Shown here in pieces: positions 53,801 through 62,621 of a stretch of 64,000 bases of DNA. This stretch comes from Dokdonella immobilis (GTDB lineage: Bacteria > Pseudomonadota > Gammaproteobacteria > Xanthomonadales > Rhodanobacteraceae), in the NCBI RefSeq assembly GCF_900115085.1, contig NZ_FOVF01000004.1, forward strand, positions 183,555 through 247,554, given 5' to 3'. The translations under genes were made by a program, and so were the position numbers. Under the pieces are notes generated by a model. It made no database searches. It had not been told where the DNA came from and saw only the letters and a list, made by a program, of their open reading frames with translations. Numbering within the stretch: position 1 is the stretch's first letter; every line of letters begins with the position of its first letter.

Positions 53801-54478
53801 GATCTGCAGCTTGTCGGCCCGGCCGGCCAGGCCGGGCAAGGCGACGTGGACCAGGCGACCGTCGGGCAGACGCACGTCGAGGCCATCGTCGGTGCCGATC
53901 CAGAGTCGGCCCTGGGCGTCCGCCGCGAGCGAGACCACGGTGGTCGAGCGCAGGCTGCGCGCATCGTTGGCGTCATGCTCGAAGCGCTCGAACGTACCGT
54001 CCGCGCGCAGTCGATTGAGCCCGCCGAGATAGGTGCCGACCCAGATCGCGCCGGCGGCATCTTCGGCGACGGCGAAGACGTCGTCGCTGCTCAGGCTCGA
54101 CGGATCGTCCTTGTCGTGCCGGTAGTGGCGAAAACCGCCGCCCGCGAGCAGTTCGTTGAGTCCGCTGGACTCGCCGCCGCACCAGACTCCGCCGTTGCGA
54201 TCGATGAGCAGGGCCGAGACATCGTTGCTGGCCAGCGAACGCGCGTCGTCCGGGTCGTGCCGCCAGATGCGGAAGTCGACGCCGTCGTAGCGGGCCAGGC
54301 CATCCTGCGTACCGATCCAGACATAGCCATCGGCGCCCTGGCGCAAGGCATAGACGGCATTCGAAGGCAGGCCGTCGGCCACGCGCAGTGACTCGAACCA
54401 CGGCGCCGCTGGCGGCGGGCCCGCCCAAAGCAGCGCGGTGCACAAGGTGCCCAGGGCAAAAGCGACGAATCGTCTCAT
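50876..54478 (-). CDS. Giant hybrid sensor: Reg_prop propellers, Y_Y_Y, TM, HisKA, HATPase, receiver
   Basis: A 1200-residue one-component-style hybrid two-component system like those of Bacteroidetes glycan sensors, but ending in a receiver without DNA-binding domain. Signal peptide 1-23; about 25-690 are propeller repeats with the D-x-x-G-x-x-W-x-G pattern (GYVWIGTQDGLARYDG, GRLWIGTDDGLDVR); Y_Y_Y domain about 700-770 (LEGFDKEWVDTG, LPAGRYRLQVRAAN); TM about 775-795; HisKA H about 828 (SHEIRTPM); HATPase NNALKFT, DTGPGMN, GGSGLGLSICQ; receiver Asp about 1122. ATG preceded by AAGGAA. Convergent with ridA-like gene. Confidence 0.93.
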   Translation of the reverse strand: MRRFVAFALGTLCTALLWAGPPPAAPWFESLRVADGLPSNAVYALRQGADGYVWIGTQDGLARYDGVDFRIWRHDPDDARSLASNDVSALLIDRNGGVWCGGESSGLNELLAGGGFRHYRHDKDDPSSLSSDDVFAVAEDAAGAIWVGTYLGGLNRLRADGTFERFEHDANDARSLRSTTVVSLAADAQGRLWIGTDDGLDVRLPDGRLVHVALPGLAGRADKLQIGSLRAQADGSMLVGSDYGVARVMPDLSEGGVLFTPPSRVATMAVLSESANEFWIGTTGGLWRIDGEGEQRFGGGDSLPGELPSTRVMDILRDREGGLWIALLDGGIARLPARWRNFSTWRHRPGDEHSLQHSAPEAVSVDSEGGVWVSSGRDGVDHIDAASGRVERLGGRFSVQGSVLRSLLRVGDQLWLGHYRGIRRYALKDGSHIELPLAEGTRDGLPQGYVNRLLRTPDGMLWASLRGGGVARIDPSNLAIRGYSMANGGIGNADIAGMALDRLAAPWLATTSGIERYDRAADRFVAAVGSPDDSVQALAFDTAGALWLHRLGALERYDLNDAGLVLAQRFDSRDGWPAMQVSDLLVAADQAIWAASPRGLWRLDARSHAIRRFSERDGLPSAEIIGNFAVANDGVVYANTRAGLVAFDPAAISLDSPPPPLRIAAVSVRREGGVVGLDPDQPIALAHADRDLTIEARALSFLNPGGNSYRFRLEGFDKEWVDTGARGERVFSQLPAGRYRLQVRAANADGVWSETTASLAVSVASPPWRTPTAYLAYLVLAALGLLLVLRSWRNRVNQRHAFALAEQKRRAAEELATAKSAFLATMSHEIRTPMTGVLGMAELLRATPLDERQRGYAEAISRSGDLMLRLVNDSLDLARIEAGKLELDRRALDPAQVVREVVALEGPLAEKKGLQLLSRIDASVPASVSGDATRIKQVLLNLVNNALKFTERGTIRVELGKSADGSLEFVVSDTGPGMNSDMRERLFGRFEQSAGVTPRYGGSGLGLSICQELVDLMGGRIDVESALGEGTRFTIRLPLTEVAPRAPDQPTPARRFDDRLHSPNSVADENATAAHILVVEDDATIAAVVVGMLEAAGHRITHAAHGLAALAALEDPGIDLALVDLDLPGIDGLQLARLLRDREGGGRHLPLIAITARATGDEEAKARAAGMDGFLRKPLSSAVLERAMAPWLRERTGSDG

Positions 54479-54652
54479 TCTGCATTCCTTCGCCAGATCC
54501 ACCCGATGGTGCCATGCGGACTGGCGGATCGGCCAGCCCGCTCCTTGCGGCGCCTCGGCCGGTGGCCCCGGCGCGCCATGACGATGGGGCCGGTGCAGCG
54601 GGCAAGACGACCCGCACATGCGGATACACGAATGCAGGCTAGAATCCCCGCA

Positions 54653-56140
54653 ATGCCGCAATCCCGCCTGCCCATGCGCTATCTCCTGTTGGCCGTGCTG
54701 GCGATTGCCGCGCTGATCGTGATCGGCCTCGCCATCGGTCTGGTCAACAGCCTGCTCGAGTTCTACGAGCGCATGGCCAACCTCCCCCTGCTGCTGCGGG
54801 TACCGTTGATCGTGGTCGCCGCCGCCGCGGTGCTCGGATTGGCGCTGCTGGCCTGGAAGCTGCTGCGACCGGGGCCCGGCGCGAACCGGCGCAGCCAGAA
54901 GACGGAGCCACTGGACCGCGAAGCCATCGCCACGCGGGTTGCCGAACTGCGCCAGCGCGAGGCGGAGGCCGAGAGTCTCGAACAGGAACTGATCGAACTC
55001 GACCGTCGGCGCCTGAGCGGCGATTGCCATGTTGCCGTCTTCGGCGAGATCAGCACCGGCAAGTCGAGCCTGGTCCGCGCCCTGGCCGCGGACTCGGTGG
55101 TCGATATCGACGTGGTCGGTGGCACCACGCGCTGGATCCGCCACTACACCGGCACCCTGCCGGACGACCGCAAGCTCGTCATCACCGACATGCCCGGCTC
55201 CGGCGAGGTCGACGGCGCGCAGCGCGAACAGCTGGCCCGCGACGAGGCGCTGCGCGCCCATGCCGTGGTCTACGTGGTCGACTCCGACCTGACCCGGGCC
55301 CAGGACGCCGAATTGCGCTGGCTAGCCGGCTTCGGCAAGCCGTTGATCCTGGCCTTGAACAAGATCGATCGCTTCGGCTTGGACGAACGGATTTCTCTGC
55401 TGGCCGCGCTCGGCGAACGTTACGCCGCGGTAACCCGGGCGATCGTCGCCATCAGCGCCGGCGGCAAGGAGAATTTCCAGCGCAAGCTCGCCGACGGCAG
55501 CATCGAGCGCGTCGTGCGCGAGCGCAAACCCGATGTAGGCAGCCTGCGCGATGCCCTGATGGAGGTGACCGCCGCTGGCGCCGAAGCGCTCGAGCCGGCG
55601 CGCGAAGCCGCGGTGCTGAGCAGTGTCGACCAGCGCAGCCGCGCCCTCGCCCGCATCGTCGCCGCGCGCGAATCGGAGACGATCGTGCAACGCTATACGC
55701 GGCGCGCCGTGGTCGGCGCGATGGCCGCGGTGGCGCCAGGCAGCGACATCATCATCCAGGGCGCACTGGCCACGGCCATGGTGCGCGAACTGGCGCGCAT
55801 CCACGAGATCCCGGTGCGCGACATCGATGTCGAGAACCTGCTCAAGCGCCTCGGCCTGAGTATCCGCAACACCACGGCCATCGTCCTCGCCATCGCCGGC
55901 AATGCACTGAAGGCGTTCCCCGGACTCGGCACCCTCGGTGGCGGCGCGCTGCATGCGATCGCCTACGGCCTCGCCTTCGACTCGGTCGGCCGCGCGATCG
56001 CCATGACCCTGGCCGAACACGCCCGTCTCGACGCCGACGAGACCGAACGCAATATCCGTGACTTGCTGGCCAAACCGAGCCGCGACCGCATCGAGCGCGT
56101 CGCCGGCGTGGTCGTCGACCGCTTGCGCAGGAAGGATTGA
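54653..56140 (+). CDS. Membrane GTPase with DUF697-like C-terminal domain (paralogue 1)
   Basis: A 495-residue protein. Two hydrophobic N-terminal segments (LLLAVLAIAALIVIGLAIGLV and LLLRVPLIVVAAAAVLGLALLAWKLL), a coiled coil, then an Era/YcjX-like GTPase: G1 GEISTGKSS, G3 DMPGSGE, G4 NKID. The C-terminal RRAVVGAMAAVAPGSDIIIQGALATAMV is hydrophobic and resembles DUF697. Unknown role; relatives bind membranes. No Shine-Dalgarno; TAGAAT ends 7 nt before the ATG. A paralogue lies at 58234-59622. Confidence 0.82.
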   Translation: MPQSRLPMRYLLLAVLAIAALIVIGLAIGLVNSLLEFYERMANLPLLLRVPLIVVAAAAVLGLALLAWKLLRPGPGANRRSQKTEPLDREAIATRVAELRQREAEAESLEQELIELDRRRLSGDCHVAVFGEISTGKSSLVRALAADSVVDIDVVGGTTRWIRHYTGTLPDDRKLVITDMPGSGEVDGAQREQLARDEALRAHAVVYVVDSDLTRAQDAELRWLAGFGKPLILALNKIDRFGLDERISLLAALGERYAAVTRAIVAISAGGKENFQRKLADGSIERVVRERKPDVGSLRDALMEVTAAGAEALEPAREAAVLSSVDQRSRALARIVAARESETIVQRYTRRAVVGAMAAVAPGSDIIIQGALATAMVRELARIHEIPVRDIDVENLLKRLGLSIRNTTAIVLAIAGNALKAFPGLGTLGGGALHAIAYGLAFDSVGRAIAMTLAEHARLDADETERNIRDLLAKPSRDRIERVAGVVVDRLRRKD

Positions 56141-56453
56141 TCAGCCCGGGGAGGCCCTGCACAGGGGGCCGTCCCGACACGGCACGTGCGAGCCTTTCGC
56201 GGCGCGCCAATGCATATTGACTGGCCGTTTCGGCAACGGCTTCCTGCGTCGCCCTGCCTCCCGCATCCCTGCGGTCGTTTCGAGCCGGCGCGAGAAGGAA
56301 CCGGGTACAGGCGGGTGTCATCCATGCGGCAGATTCAGCCACCAGAGAGTGGCATCCGGAAGAGCCGCCACCCGTTCAGAGTCTTCGTGGACGAAACAAT
56401 GCGTCAACGCCGTTGCGCTGGCGATCCGGTCGGGTTTTTGCCAAGCTGCGGCG
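56141..56453. other. 313-nt gap before the YceI gene, nothing recognised
   Basis: The composition is like the neighbouring coding DNA but the frames crossing it have no recognisable domain. TATTGACTGG at about 56217 could hold a -35 (TTGACT), with no clear -10 at 17 nt. No repeat or terminator with a T-run is visible. Confidence 0.4.
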
Positions 56454-57083
56454 ATGCTGCCTCGAATCCTGATTTCGCTGGCCACCGCGATGCTGCTTGC
56501 CGGCGCTGCCGAGCTGCGCGCAGCGAGTATGCAGACCTATGTGCTCGATCCGGTGCATACGCAGATCGTCTTCTTCGCCGATCACCTCGGCTTCTCGCAC
56601 GGCATCGGCCGGGTCCGTATCCGCCAGGGCTGGTTCCAGTTCGACGCGGACGACTGGAGTACGGCGCGCGCCGACGTCGTCGTCGACATGACCAGCCTCG
56701 ACATGGGCGAACCGGCCTGGAGCGAGAAGGTGCGCTCGCCGCAGTTTCTCGATACCGCGCAGTGGCCGACCGCTCGCTTCATCGGCAAGCGTCTGGAGCA
56801 GACAGCCGCCCGCGACGGCATCCTGCACGGCGAGCTCTGGCTGCGCGGCGTTCGCCGCGATGTCGACCTGGCCCTGACCTTCAATCGCGCCGGCGGCGAT
56901 CCGTACGCGTTCAAGGACAAGGCCGGGTTCACCGCACGCACCGAGCTGGACCGCTTCGAGTTCGGCATGCAGACCTATCGCGAAGTGGTCGGCGCGCCGG
57001 TCGAACTGCGCATCGAGGTTGAAGGCGTGCGCAGTTCCAGTCCACCGAAGGAGACCGTGTCCGATGCCGTTGAAGAACACTGA
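56454..57083 (+). CDS. YceI-family periplasmic protein (first copy)
   Basis: A 209-residue lipocalin-like protein with a signal peptide (about 1-24). QTYVLDPVHTQIVFFADHLGFSHGIGRV is the YceI opening (D-P-x-H-T/S-x-x-x-F); MTSLDMG, FLDTAQWPTARF and LWLRGVRRDVDLALTF follow. YceI proteins bind isoprenoid-type lipids; the ligand here is unknown. Its 3' end overlaps the cytochrome b561 gene by 20 nt. Confidence 0.88.
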   Translation: MLPRILISLATAMLLAGAAELRAASMQTYVLDPVHTQIVFFADHLGFSHGIGRVRIRQGWFQFDADDWSTARADVVVDMTSLDMGEPAWSEKVRSPQFLDTAQWPTARFIGKRLEQTAARDGILHGELWLRGVRRDVDLALTFNRAGGDPYAFKDKAGFTARTELDRFEFGMQTYREVVGAPVELRIEVEGVRSSSPPKETVSDAVEEH

Positions 57084-57639
57084 AAGCCGCTGGGGCGGCA
57101 TGGCCCAGTCGCTGCACTGGCTGATGGCGCTCGGCATCCTCGGCAACGGCGTGCTCGGCCTGATCATGGACGAGATGCCGCGCGGCATGACCAAGCTCAA
57201 CACCTTCGCGATCCACAAGTCGATCGGCCTGACCGTGCTCGCCCTGCTCATCCTGCGCGTGAGCTGGCGCCTGTTCGACCGCGCGCCGCCGGACGAGCCG
57301 ATGCCGCGCTGGCAGCGCCTGGCCGCGCATGCCACCCACGGCGTGCTGTATCTGCTGATGCTGGCGATCCCGCTCAGCGGCTGGATCTACAACTCGCTGC
57401 ATGGCTATCCGCTGCAGTGGTTCAAGTGGTTCAACCTGCCGGCCCTGATGGAGAAGAACGAGGCCCTCAGCGACATCGCCGGAGAAACCCATGAAGTCCT
57501 GTTCTTCGTGCTGCTCGCCGTGCTCGCCGCGCATGTCGGCGGCGCCCTCGTTCATCACTGGTTCGAACGCGACAACACCCTGTTGCGTATGCTGCCGTTC
57601 GTCCGCCTGCGCAAGCCAGGCCAAGGAGACTCGCCATGA
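57064..57639 (+). CDS. Cytochrome b561
   Basis: A 191-residue four-helix dihaem membrane protein. Haem-ligand histidines lie in AQSLHWLMALG, FAIHKSIGL, HATHGVLYLLML and VGGALVHHWFERD. AAGGAGA precedes the ATG by 8 nt. Sandwiched and overlapping between two YceI genes, as often seen; probably moves electrons between quinone and a periplasmic partner. Confidence 0.93.
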   Translation: MPLKNTESRWGGMAQSLHWLMALGILGNGVLGLIMDEMPRGMTKLNTFAIHKSIGLTVLALLILRVSWRLFDRAPPDEPMPRWQRLAAHATHGVLYLLMLAIPLSGWIYNSLHGYPLQWFKWFNLPALMEKNEALSDIAGETHEVLFFVLLAVLAAHVGGALVHHWFERDNTLLRMLPFVRLRKPGQGDSP

Positions 57640-58181
57640 AGACACTGTCCTGCCTGCTCGCCACGCTCGCCCTCGCCCAACCGGCGCTGGCCGCCGACTA
57701 CGTGGTCGACGCCGACAGCACGCTCGGTTTCACGGCGACCTTCCAGGGCGAGGCCTTCGACGGCAGCTTCAAGCACTTCGAGGCGACGATCCGCTACGAC
57801 TCGAAGGACCTCGCCACCTCGAAGTTCGATGTCAGCGTCGACCTGTCCGGAGTCGCCACCGGCGACAAGGATCGCGACGACACCCTGCCGACCTCCGAAT
57901 TCTTCAATATCGCGAAGTTCCCCAAGGCGCACTTCGTGACCACCGGATTTCGGAAGGTCGGCGACAAGGTCGTGGCCGCCGGCACGCTTTCATTGAAGGG
58001 CATCGAGAAGCCGGTCGAACTCGAGGTCAGCTTCGAGCCGACCGAACACGGCGCCCTGCTCGATGTCGCCACGACCCTGCAGCGCCTCGATTTCCAGGTC
58101 GGTACCGGCGACTACGCGGACACCTCGACGATCGGCGACGAGGTCCGGGTCAAGGGCCATCTGGTGCTGACTGCGAAGTAA
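57636..58181 (+). CDS. YceI-family periplasmic protein (second copy)
   Basis: A 181-residue YceI protein with signal peptide (about 1-19, LALAQPALAADY). DYVVDADSTLGFTATFQGEAFDGSF replaces the usual D-P-x-H-S opening, closer to E. coli YceI paralogue forms with DxxST. STSK-type FDVSVDLSGVATGDKDRDDTLPTSEFFNIAKFPKAHF is typical, as is LSLKGIEKPVEL. It overlaps the b561 stop by 4 nt. Confidence 0.9.
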   Translation: MKTLSCLLATLALAQPALAADYVVDADSTLGFTATFQGEAFDGSFKHFEATIRYDSKDLATSKFDVSVDLSGVATGDKDRDDTLPTSEFFNIAKFPKAHFVTTGFRKVGDKVVAAGTLSLKGIEKPVELEVSFEPTEHGALLDVATTLQRLDFQVGTGDYADTSTIGDEVRVKGHLVLTAK

Positions 58182-58233
58182 GCCGGGGTCCGCCGGGATG
58201 ACCTGACCCGGCGTCTGCGTCTACCATCGGCCG

Positions 58234-59622
58234 GTGAGCAACCAAGACAGTTTCTGGCAGCGCCTGCGGCGTCGGATCAGCGCCGCCCCGGCGGATGCCG
58301 TCTGCAAACCCGATCCTTCCGGACAGCATCACGCGCAGGCCGAGGAAAGCCTGCGCGGCCTGCTCGAGGATCCGCACATTCCGCCGGCGATCCGCACGTC
58401 GCTGGCGGCGGATTTCGCCCAGCTCGAAGCCATGCTCGGCCGGCTCGAGCGCGGCGAACTGCACCTGGCCGTGTTCGGCCGGGTCAGTGTCGGCAAGTCG
58501 GCCCTGGCCAATTCCCTGCTCGGCGAGACTGCGTTCGAGGTCGGCGTTCTCCACGGCACCACGCGCACGGCGTCGCCACGCCCGTGGCAGGTCGTCGCCG
58601 GCAGCGGCGTGCACCTGATCGACACGCCCGGCATCGACGAGCTCGACGGCGAGGCGCGCGAGCAGCTCGCCCACGAGGTCGCCGGCATCAGCGATCTCGT
58701 CGTCTTCGTCGTCGATGGCGACATGACCACGCGCGAGCGCGATGCCCTGGGCTTGCTCGCCGCGACCGAGCGTCCGCTGTTGATCGCACTGAACAAGGCC
58801 GACCGCTACGACAGTGAGGAACTCGAACGCCTGCTCAAGCGGCTGCGCGAACATGCGGCCGGCCTCGTGCGCGCCGAGGACGTGGTCGCGGTCAGCGCGA
58901 TGCCGCCGCCGCTGAAACGCGTGTCGCTCGATGCCGATGGTCGCGAACAGGTCGAGATGATCCGCCAGGCGCCGAACATCGATGCCCTGCGCGACCGCCT
59001 GACCGATGTGCTGGCGCGCGAGGGCCGCACCCTGTCCGCGCTCAATGCCAGCCTGTTTGCCGGCCGTCTGACCGATGCCGTGGCCCGGCGCATCGTCGTT
59101 GCCCGGCGTGAACTCGCGGCCAAGGTGATACGGCAGTACTGCCTGGCCAAGAGCATCGCGGTCGCCCTCAACCCGATTCCGGTTGCCGACCTGCTCGCCG
59201 CCGGCGCCCTCGATGCGGCCCTGGTCATGCATCTGGCCCGCGTCTACGGACTGCCGATCACGCGCCGCGAGGCCGGCGGCCTGATCGGCACGATTTGCGC
59301 GCAATTGGCCGCCCTGATGGGTGCGATCTGGGGCATCCACCTGGTCGCCTCGGCGCTCAAGGGCCTCAGTGCCGGCATGTCGACCGTGCTGACCGCGACC
59401 GCACAGGGCGCCCTGGCCTGGTACGCCACCGAGATCGTCGGCCGCGCCGCCGACCGCTACCTCGCCGCCGGCAAGTCCTGGGGCGAGCTCGGCGCCAAGC
59501 GCGTGGTCGCCGACATCGTCGAGAGCCTCGATCGCGATTCGATCCTGCGCGAGGCACGCGCGGAGATCCTGCGCCGGCTGCGTTCGACGGGAACTCCCGG
59601 GGCGGAGTCGCCGGGCGCTTGA
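58234..59622 (+). CDS. Membrane GTPase with DUF697-like C-terminal domain (paralogue 2)
   Basis: A 462-residue Era/YcjX-like GTPase: G1 GRVSVGKSAL near 92, G3 DTPGIDE near 131, G4 NKAD near 189, then a C-terminal hydrophobic part (CLAKSIAVALNPIPVADLLAAGALDAALVMH; LAALMGAIWGIHLVASAL) resembling DUF697. Unlike paralogue 1 it has no N-terminal membrane segments. GTG start without Shine-Dalgarno; TACCAT ends 6 nt upstream. It follows the YceI gene by 52 nt. Confidence 0.83.
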   Translation: MSNQDSFWQRLRRRISAAPADAVCKPDPSGQHHAQAEESLRGLLEDPHIPPAIRTSLAADFAQLEAMLGRLERGELHLAVFGRVSVGKSALANSLLGETAFEVGVLHGTTRTASPRPWQVVAGSGVHLIDTPGIDELDGEAREQLAHEVAGISDLVVFVVDGDMTTRERDALGLLAATERPLLIALNKADRYDSEELERLLKRLREHAAGLVRAEDVVAVSAMPPPLKRVSLDADGREQVEMIRQAPNIDALRDRLTDVLAREGRTLSALNASLFAGRLTDAVARRIVVARRELAAKVIRQYCLAKSIAVALNPIPVADLLAAGALDAALVMHLARVYGLPITRREAGGLIGTICAQLAALMGAIWGIHLVASALKGLSAGMSTVLTATAQGALAWYATEIVGRAADRYLAAGKSWGELGAKRVVADIVESLDRDSILREARAEILRRLRSTGTPGAESPGA

Positions 59623-59646
59623 GGGCGGATCCGGCGAGCCGCTGTC

Positions 59647-59889
59647 TCAGGCGGAGAGGAATCGCAGCACATCGCCCACATCGAACGGCCAGCCGAGGTC
59701 GCGGTCACGGCTGACGTCGTGCAGGACCGGCACACGTACGCCATAGCGCGCGCTGAGTTCCGTATCATCCTCGATGCAGACGCATTCGAAATCCGGTGCC
59801 CTGGCCGCGGCCAGCACCGCCACGGCGCGATCGCAGAGCTCGCATTCTTCGGAAACGTAAAGTCGCAATTTGCAATCGCCTTGATTCAC
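59647..59889 (-). CDS. Glutaredoxin-like protein (DUF836-type)
   Basis: An 80-residue thioredoxin-fold protein. The CxxC is CELC at about 16-19 (YVSEECELCDRA), then YGVRVPVLHD carries the cis-Pro, and GWPFDVGDVLRFL ends the fold; this fits the glutaredoxin-like family PF05768. Possible role in thiol-disulfide exchange. Convergent with the paralogue-2 GTPase. Confidence 0.85.
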   Translation of the reverse strand: MNQGDCKLRLYVSEECELCDRAVAVLAAARAPDFECVCIEDDTELSARYGVRVPVLHDVSRDRDLGWPFDVGDVLRFLSA

Positions 59890-59955
59890 CCGGATCCCCG
59901 AATTTGGCCTGACGTTTGGCGACCTCGTCGGCCCGGGACTCGGTACCGCTGTCGC

Positions 59956-60247
59956 CTAGGGAGGGTCTGATCAAGTAGCAAAGTCGTCACGATGCCTGCC
60001 TGTGTGCAGATCGCGACGCGTCGACGCAGACAGACTGGCCGTCTTTCAAGTCGACGCAACAAAGATCTGCGCGCAGGCAGGCGTCGCCCAACTGATTGAT
60101 TGGATGCTGAAAAGGTGGCGTCCAGAAGGCTCTCCACATGCACCGCGCGCCTCGCCAAGGCAACCAGCCTTCACTTCGCCACGCGGCACATGCGGAAAAC
60201 CTTCTGAACGCCATGACGACTTTGCTACTTGATCAGACCCTCCCTAG
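59956..60247. mobile_element. Non-autonomous inverted-repeat element (MITE) with CTAG target duplication
   Basis: The 34 bases at 59956-59989 (CTAGGGAGGGTCTGATCA, then AGTAGCAAAGTCGTCA) recur as a perfect inverted copy at 60214-60247. Taking CTAG as a 4-bp target duplication leaves a 284-bp element with 30-bp perfect ends beginning GGAGGGTCTG. CTAG duplication and GGA-type ends fit the IS5 family. It holds no gene. It lies between the glutaredoxin-like gene and sdaA; a diverged part-copy is at 61911-62045. Confidence 0.9.
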
Positions 60248-60343
60248 AGGAATGATCAGGCTCCGGCCCGCGCGGTGCAAATCGGAGCAGCCGCCCGCGC
60301 GGCGGCGTAGAATCCGGGCCATTCCCTTTGCAGAACGTCAACC

Positions 60344-61726
<1,383 letters not shown>

Positions 61727-61750
61727 GCGCGGCTCAGCGGGGTCACGCCA

Positions 61751-61911
61751 GCCCGGGTTATTCGTGAACCATGCGCGCCCTCGCCTGTTCCTTGAATCCA
61801 CACGACTTTCGCCTCGTTCGGCGATGGTGCCCGCTATTCCCTCGTTCATCGAAAGCCGTGTGAATCCAACGCCCGGCGCGATCATCGCGCGTATTCACGA
61901 ATAGTCCGGGC
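61751..61911. repeat. Long imperfect palindromic element downstream of sdaA
   Basis: GCCCGGGTTATTCGTGA at 61751-61767 is mirrored by TCACGAATAGTCCGGGC at 61895-61911, and further in, GAATCCACACGACTTTCG (61794-61811) by CGAAAGCCGTGTGAATCC (61850-61867). The whole 161 bp could fold as one long hairpin. It abuts the repeat copy at 61911. No gene is supported in it. Confidence 0.7.
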
Positions 61912-62045
61912 CAGGGAGGCTCTGAACCAGTGGCGCAATCGTCATGGCGTTCAGAAGGCTCGCCAAAGGTGCTGCGTGGCGAAGTGAAGGCTGGTTGCCT
62001 TGACGAGCCGCGCGGTGCCTGTGGCGGGCCTTCTGGACGCAATCC
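61911..62045. mobile_element. Diverged part-copy of the 59956-60247 element
   Basis: Beginning CCAGGGAGGCTCTGAACCAG, this stretch follows the right end of the 59956-60247 element (read in reverse complement) for about 130 nt: CGTCATGGCGTTCAGAAGG, then CGTGGCGAAGTGAAGGCTGG, TTGCCTTG, and CCTTCTGGACGC are shared, with scattered differences. The opposite end is missing. It stops 14 nt before the 3' end of the broken nucleotidyltransferase gene. Confidence 0.8.
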
Positions 62046-62058
62046 CTCGGCGCGTTGT

Positions 62059-62621
62059 TCAGGCGCGACCGTCGGCGATTTCGGCAAGCAACTCATCCAG
62101 CAACTCCGAGCGCTCGAACAGCGCAAAGTACTCACGGACTTCGGCCATATTGAGACGAGCGGCTTGCGCACGCAACAGCGCACGAATATCGGACAGATCA
62201 CGCCCCGCGACAGATCGTTGACCAGTGCCCGCAACTTGAACCCGATCAATGCTTCCGCGCTGACCACGCGCAGTCGTACCATCGGCGTATCGCGCTCCAA
62301 TGCGGTTCGCAACAGGCGTCTGGCGATCGGGCGATGCGCATAGATCAGGTCAAGGCCTTCGTCTTCACGAACATAGTTGGCTGCATCCGCGCTGCGATGG
62401 ACGCAGCGATAGTCCAGCGCGATCAGGGCGCCGTGCAATCGGTCGGCATCGTCCACATCGACCAGGAAATCCACATCGCGGGTCCCGCGCACGACGGCAT
62501 AGGCTGCCAGCGCAAGTCCACCGATCAGCGCAGGCATGGATCCGGTTGCAGCCGGATGCACCGGTTCCACGACCACTGAAGCTGCTTCTGGTCGGGCAAA
62601 CAGGCCAGCGCCCGCAGTCAA
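62059..62621 (-). pseudogene. Nucleotidyltransferase (AbiEii/MenT-like fold) gene with a frameshift
   Basis: The first part reads through MPALIGGLALAAYAVVRGTRDVDFLVDVDDADRL, the G-G-x-A...D-x-D core of nucleotidyltransferases, to ALIGFKLRALVNDLSR near 62215. The frame then breaks; in the -1 alternative the sequence continues sensibly as RDLSDIRALLRAQAARLNMAEVREYFALFERSELLDELL and stops at 62059. One missing base in a GC run (CGCGGGGCG) explains it. Either a recent frameshift or a sequencing error; no antitoxin-like partner is visible. Confidence 0.75.
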
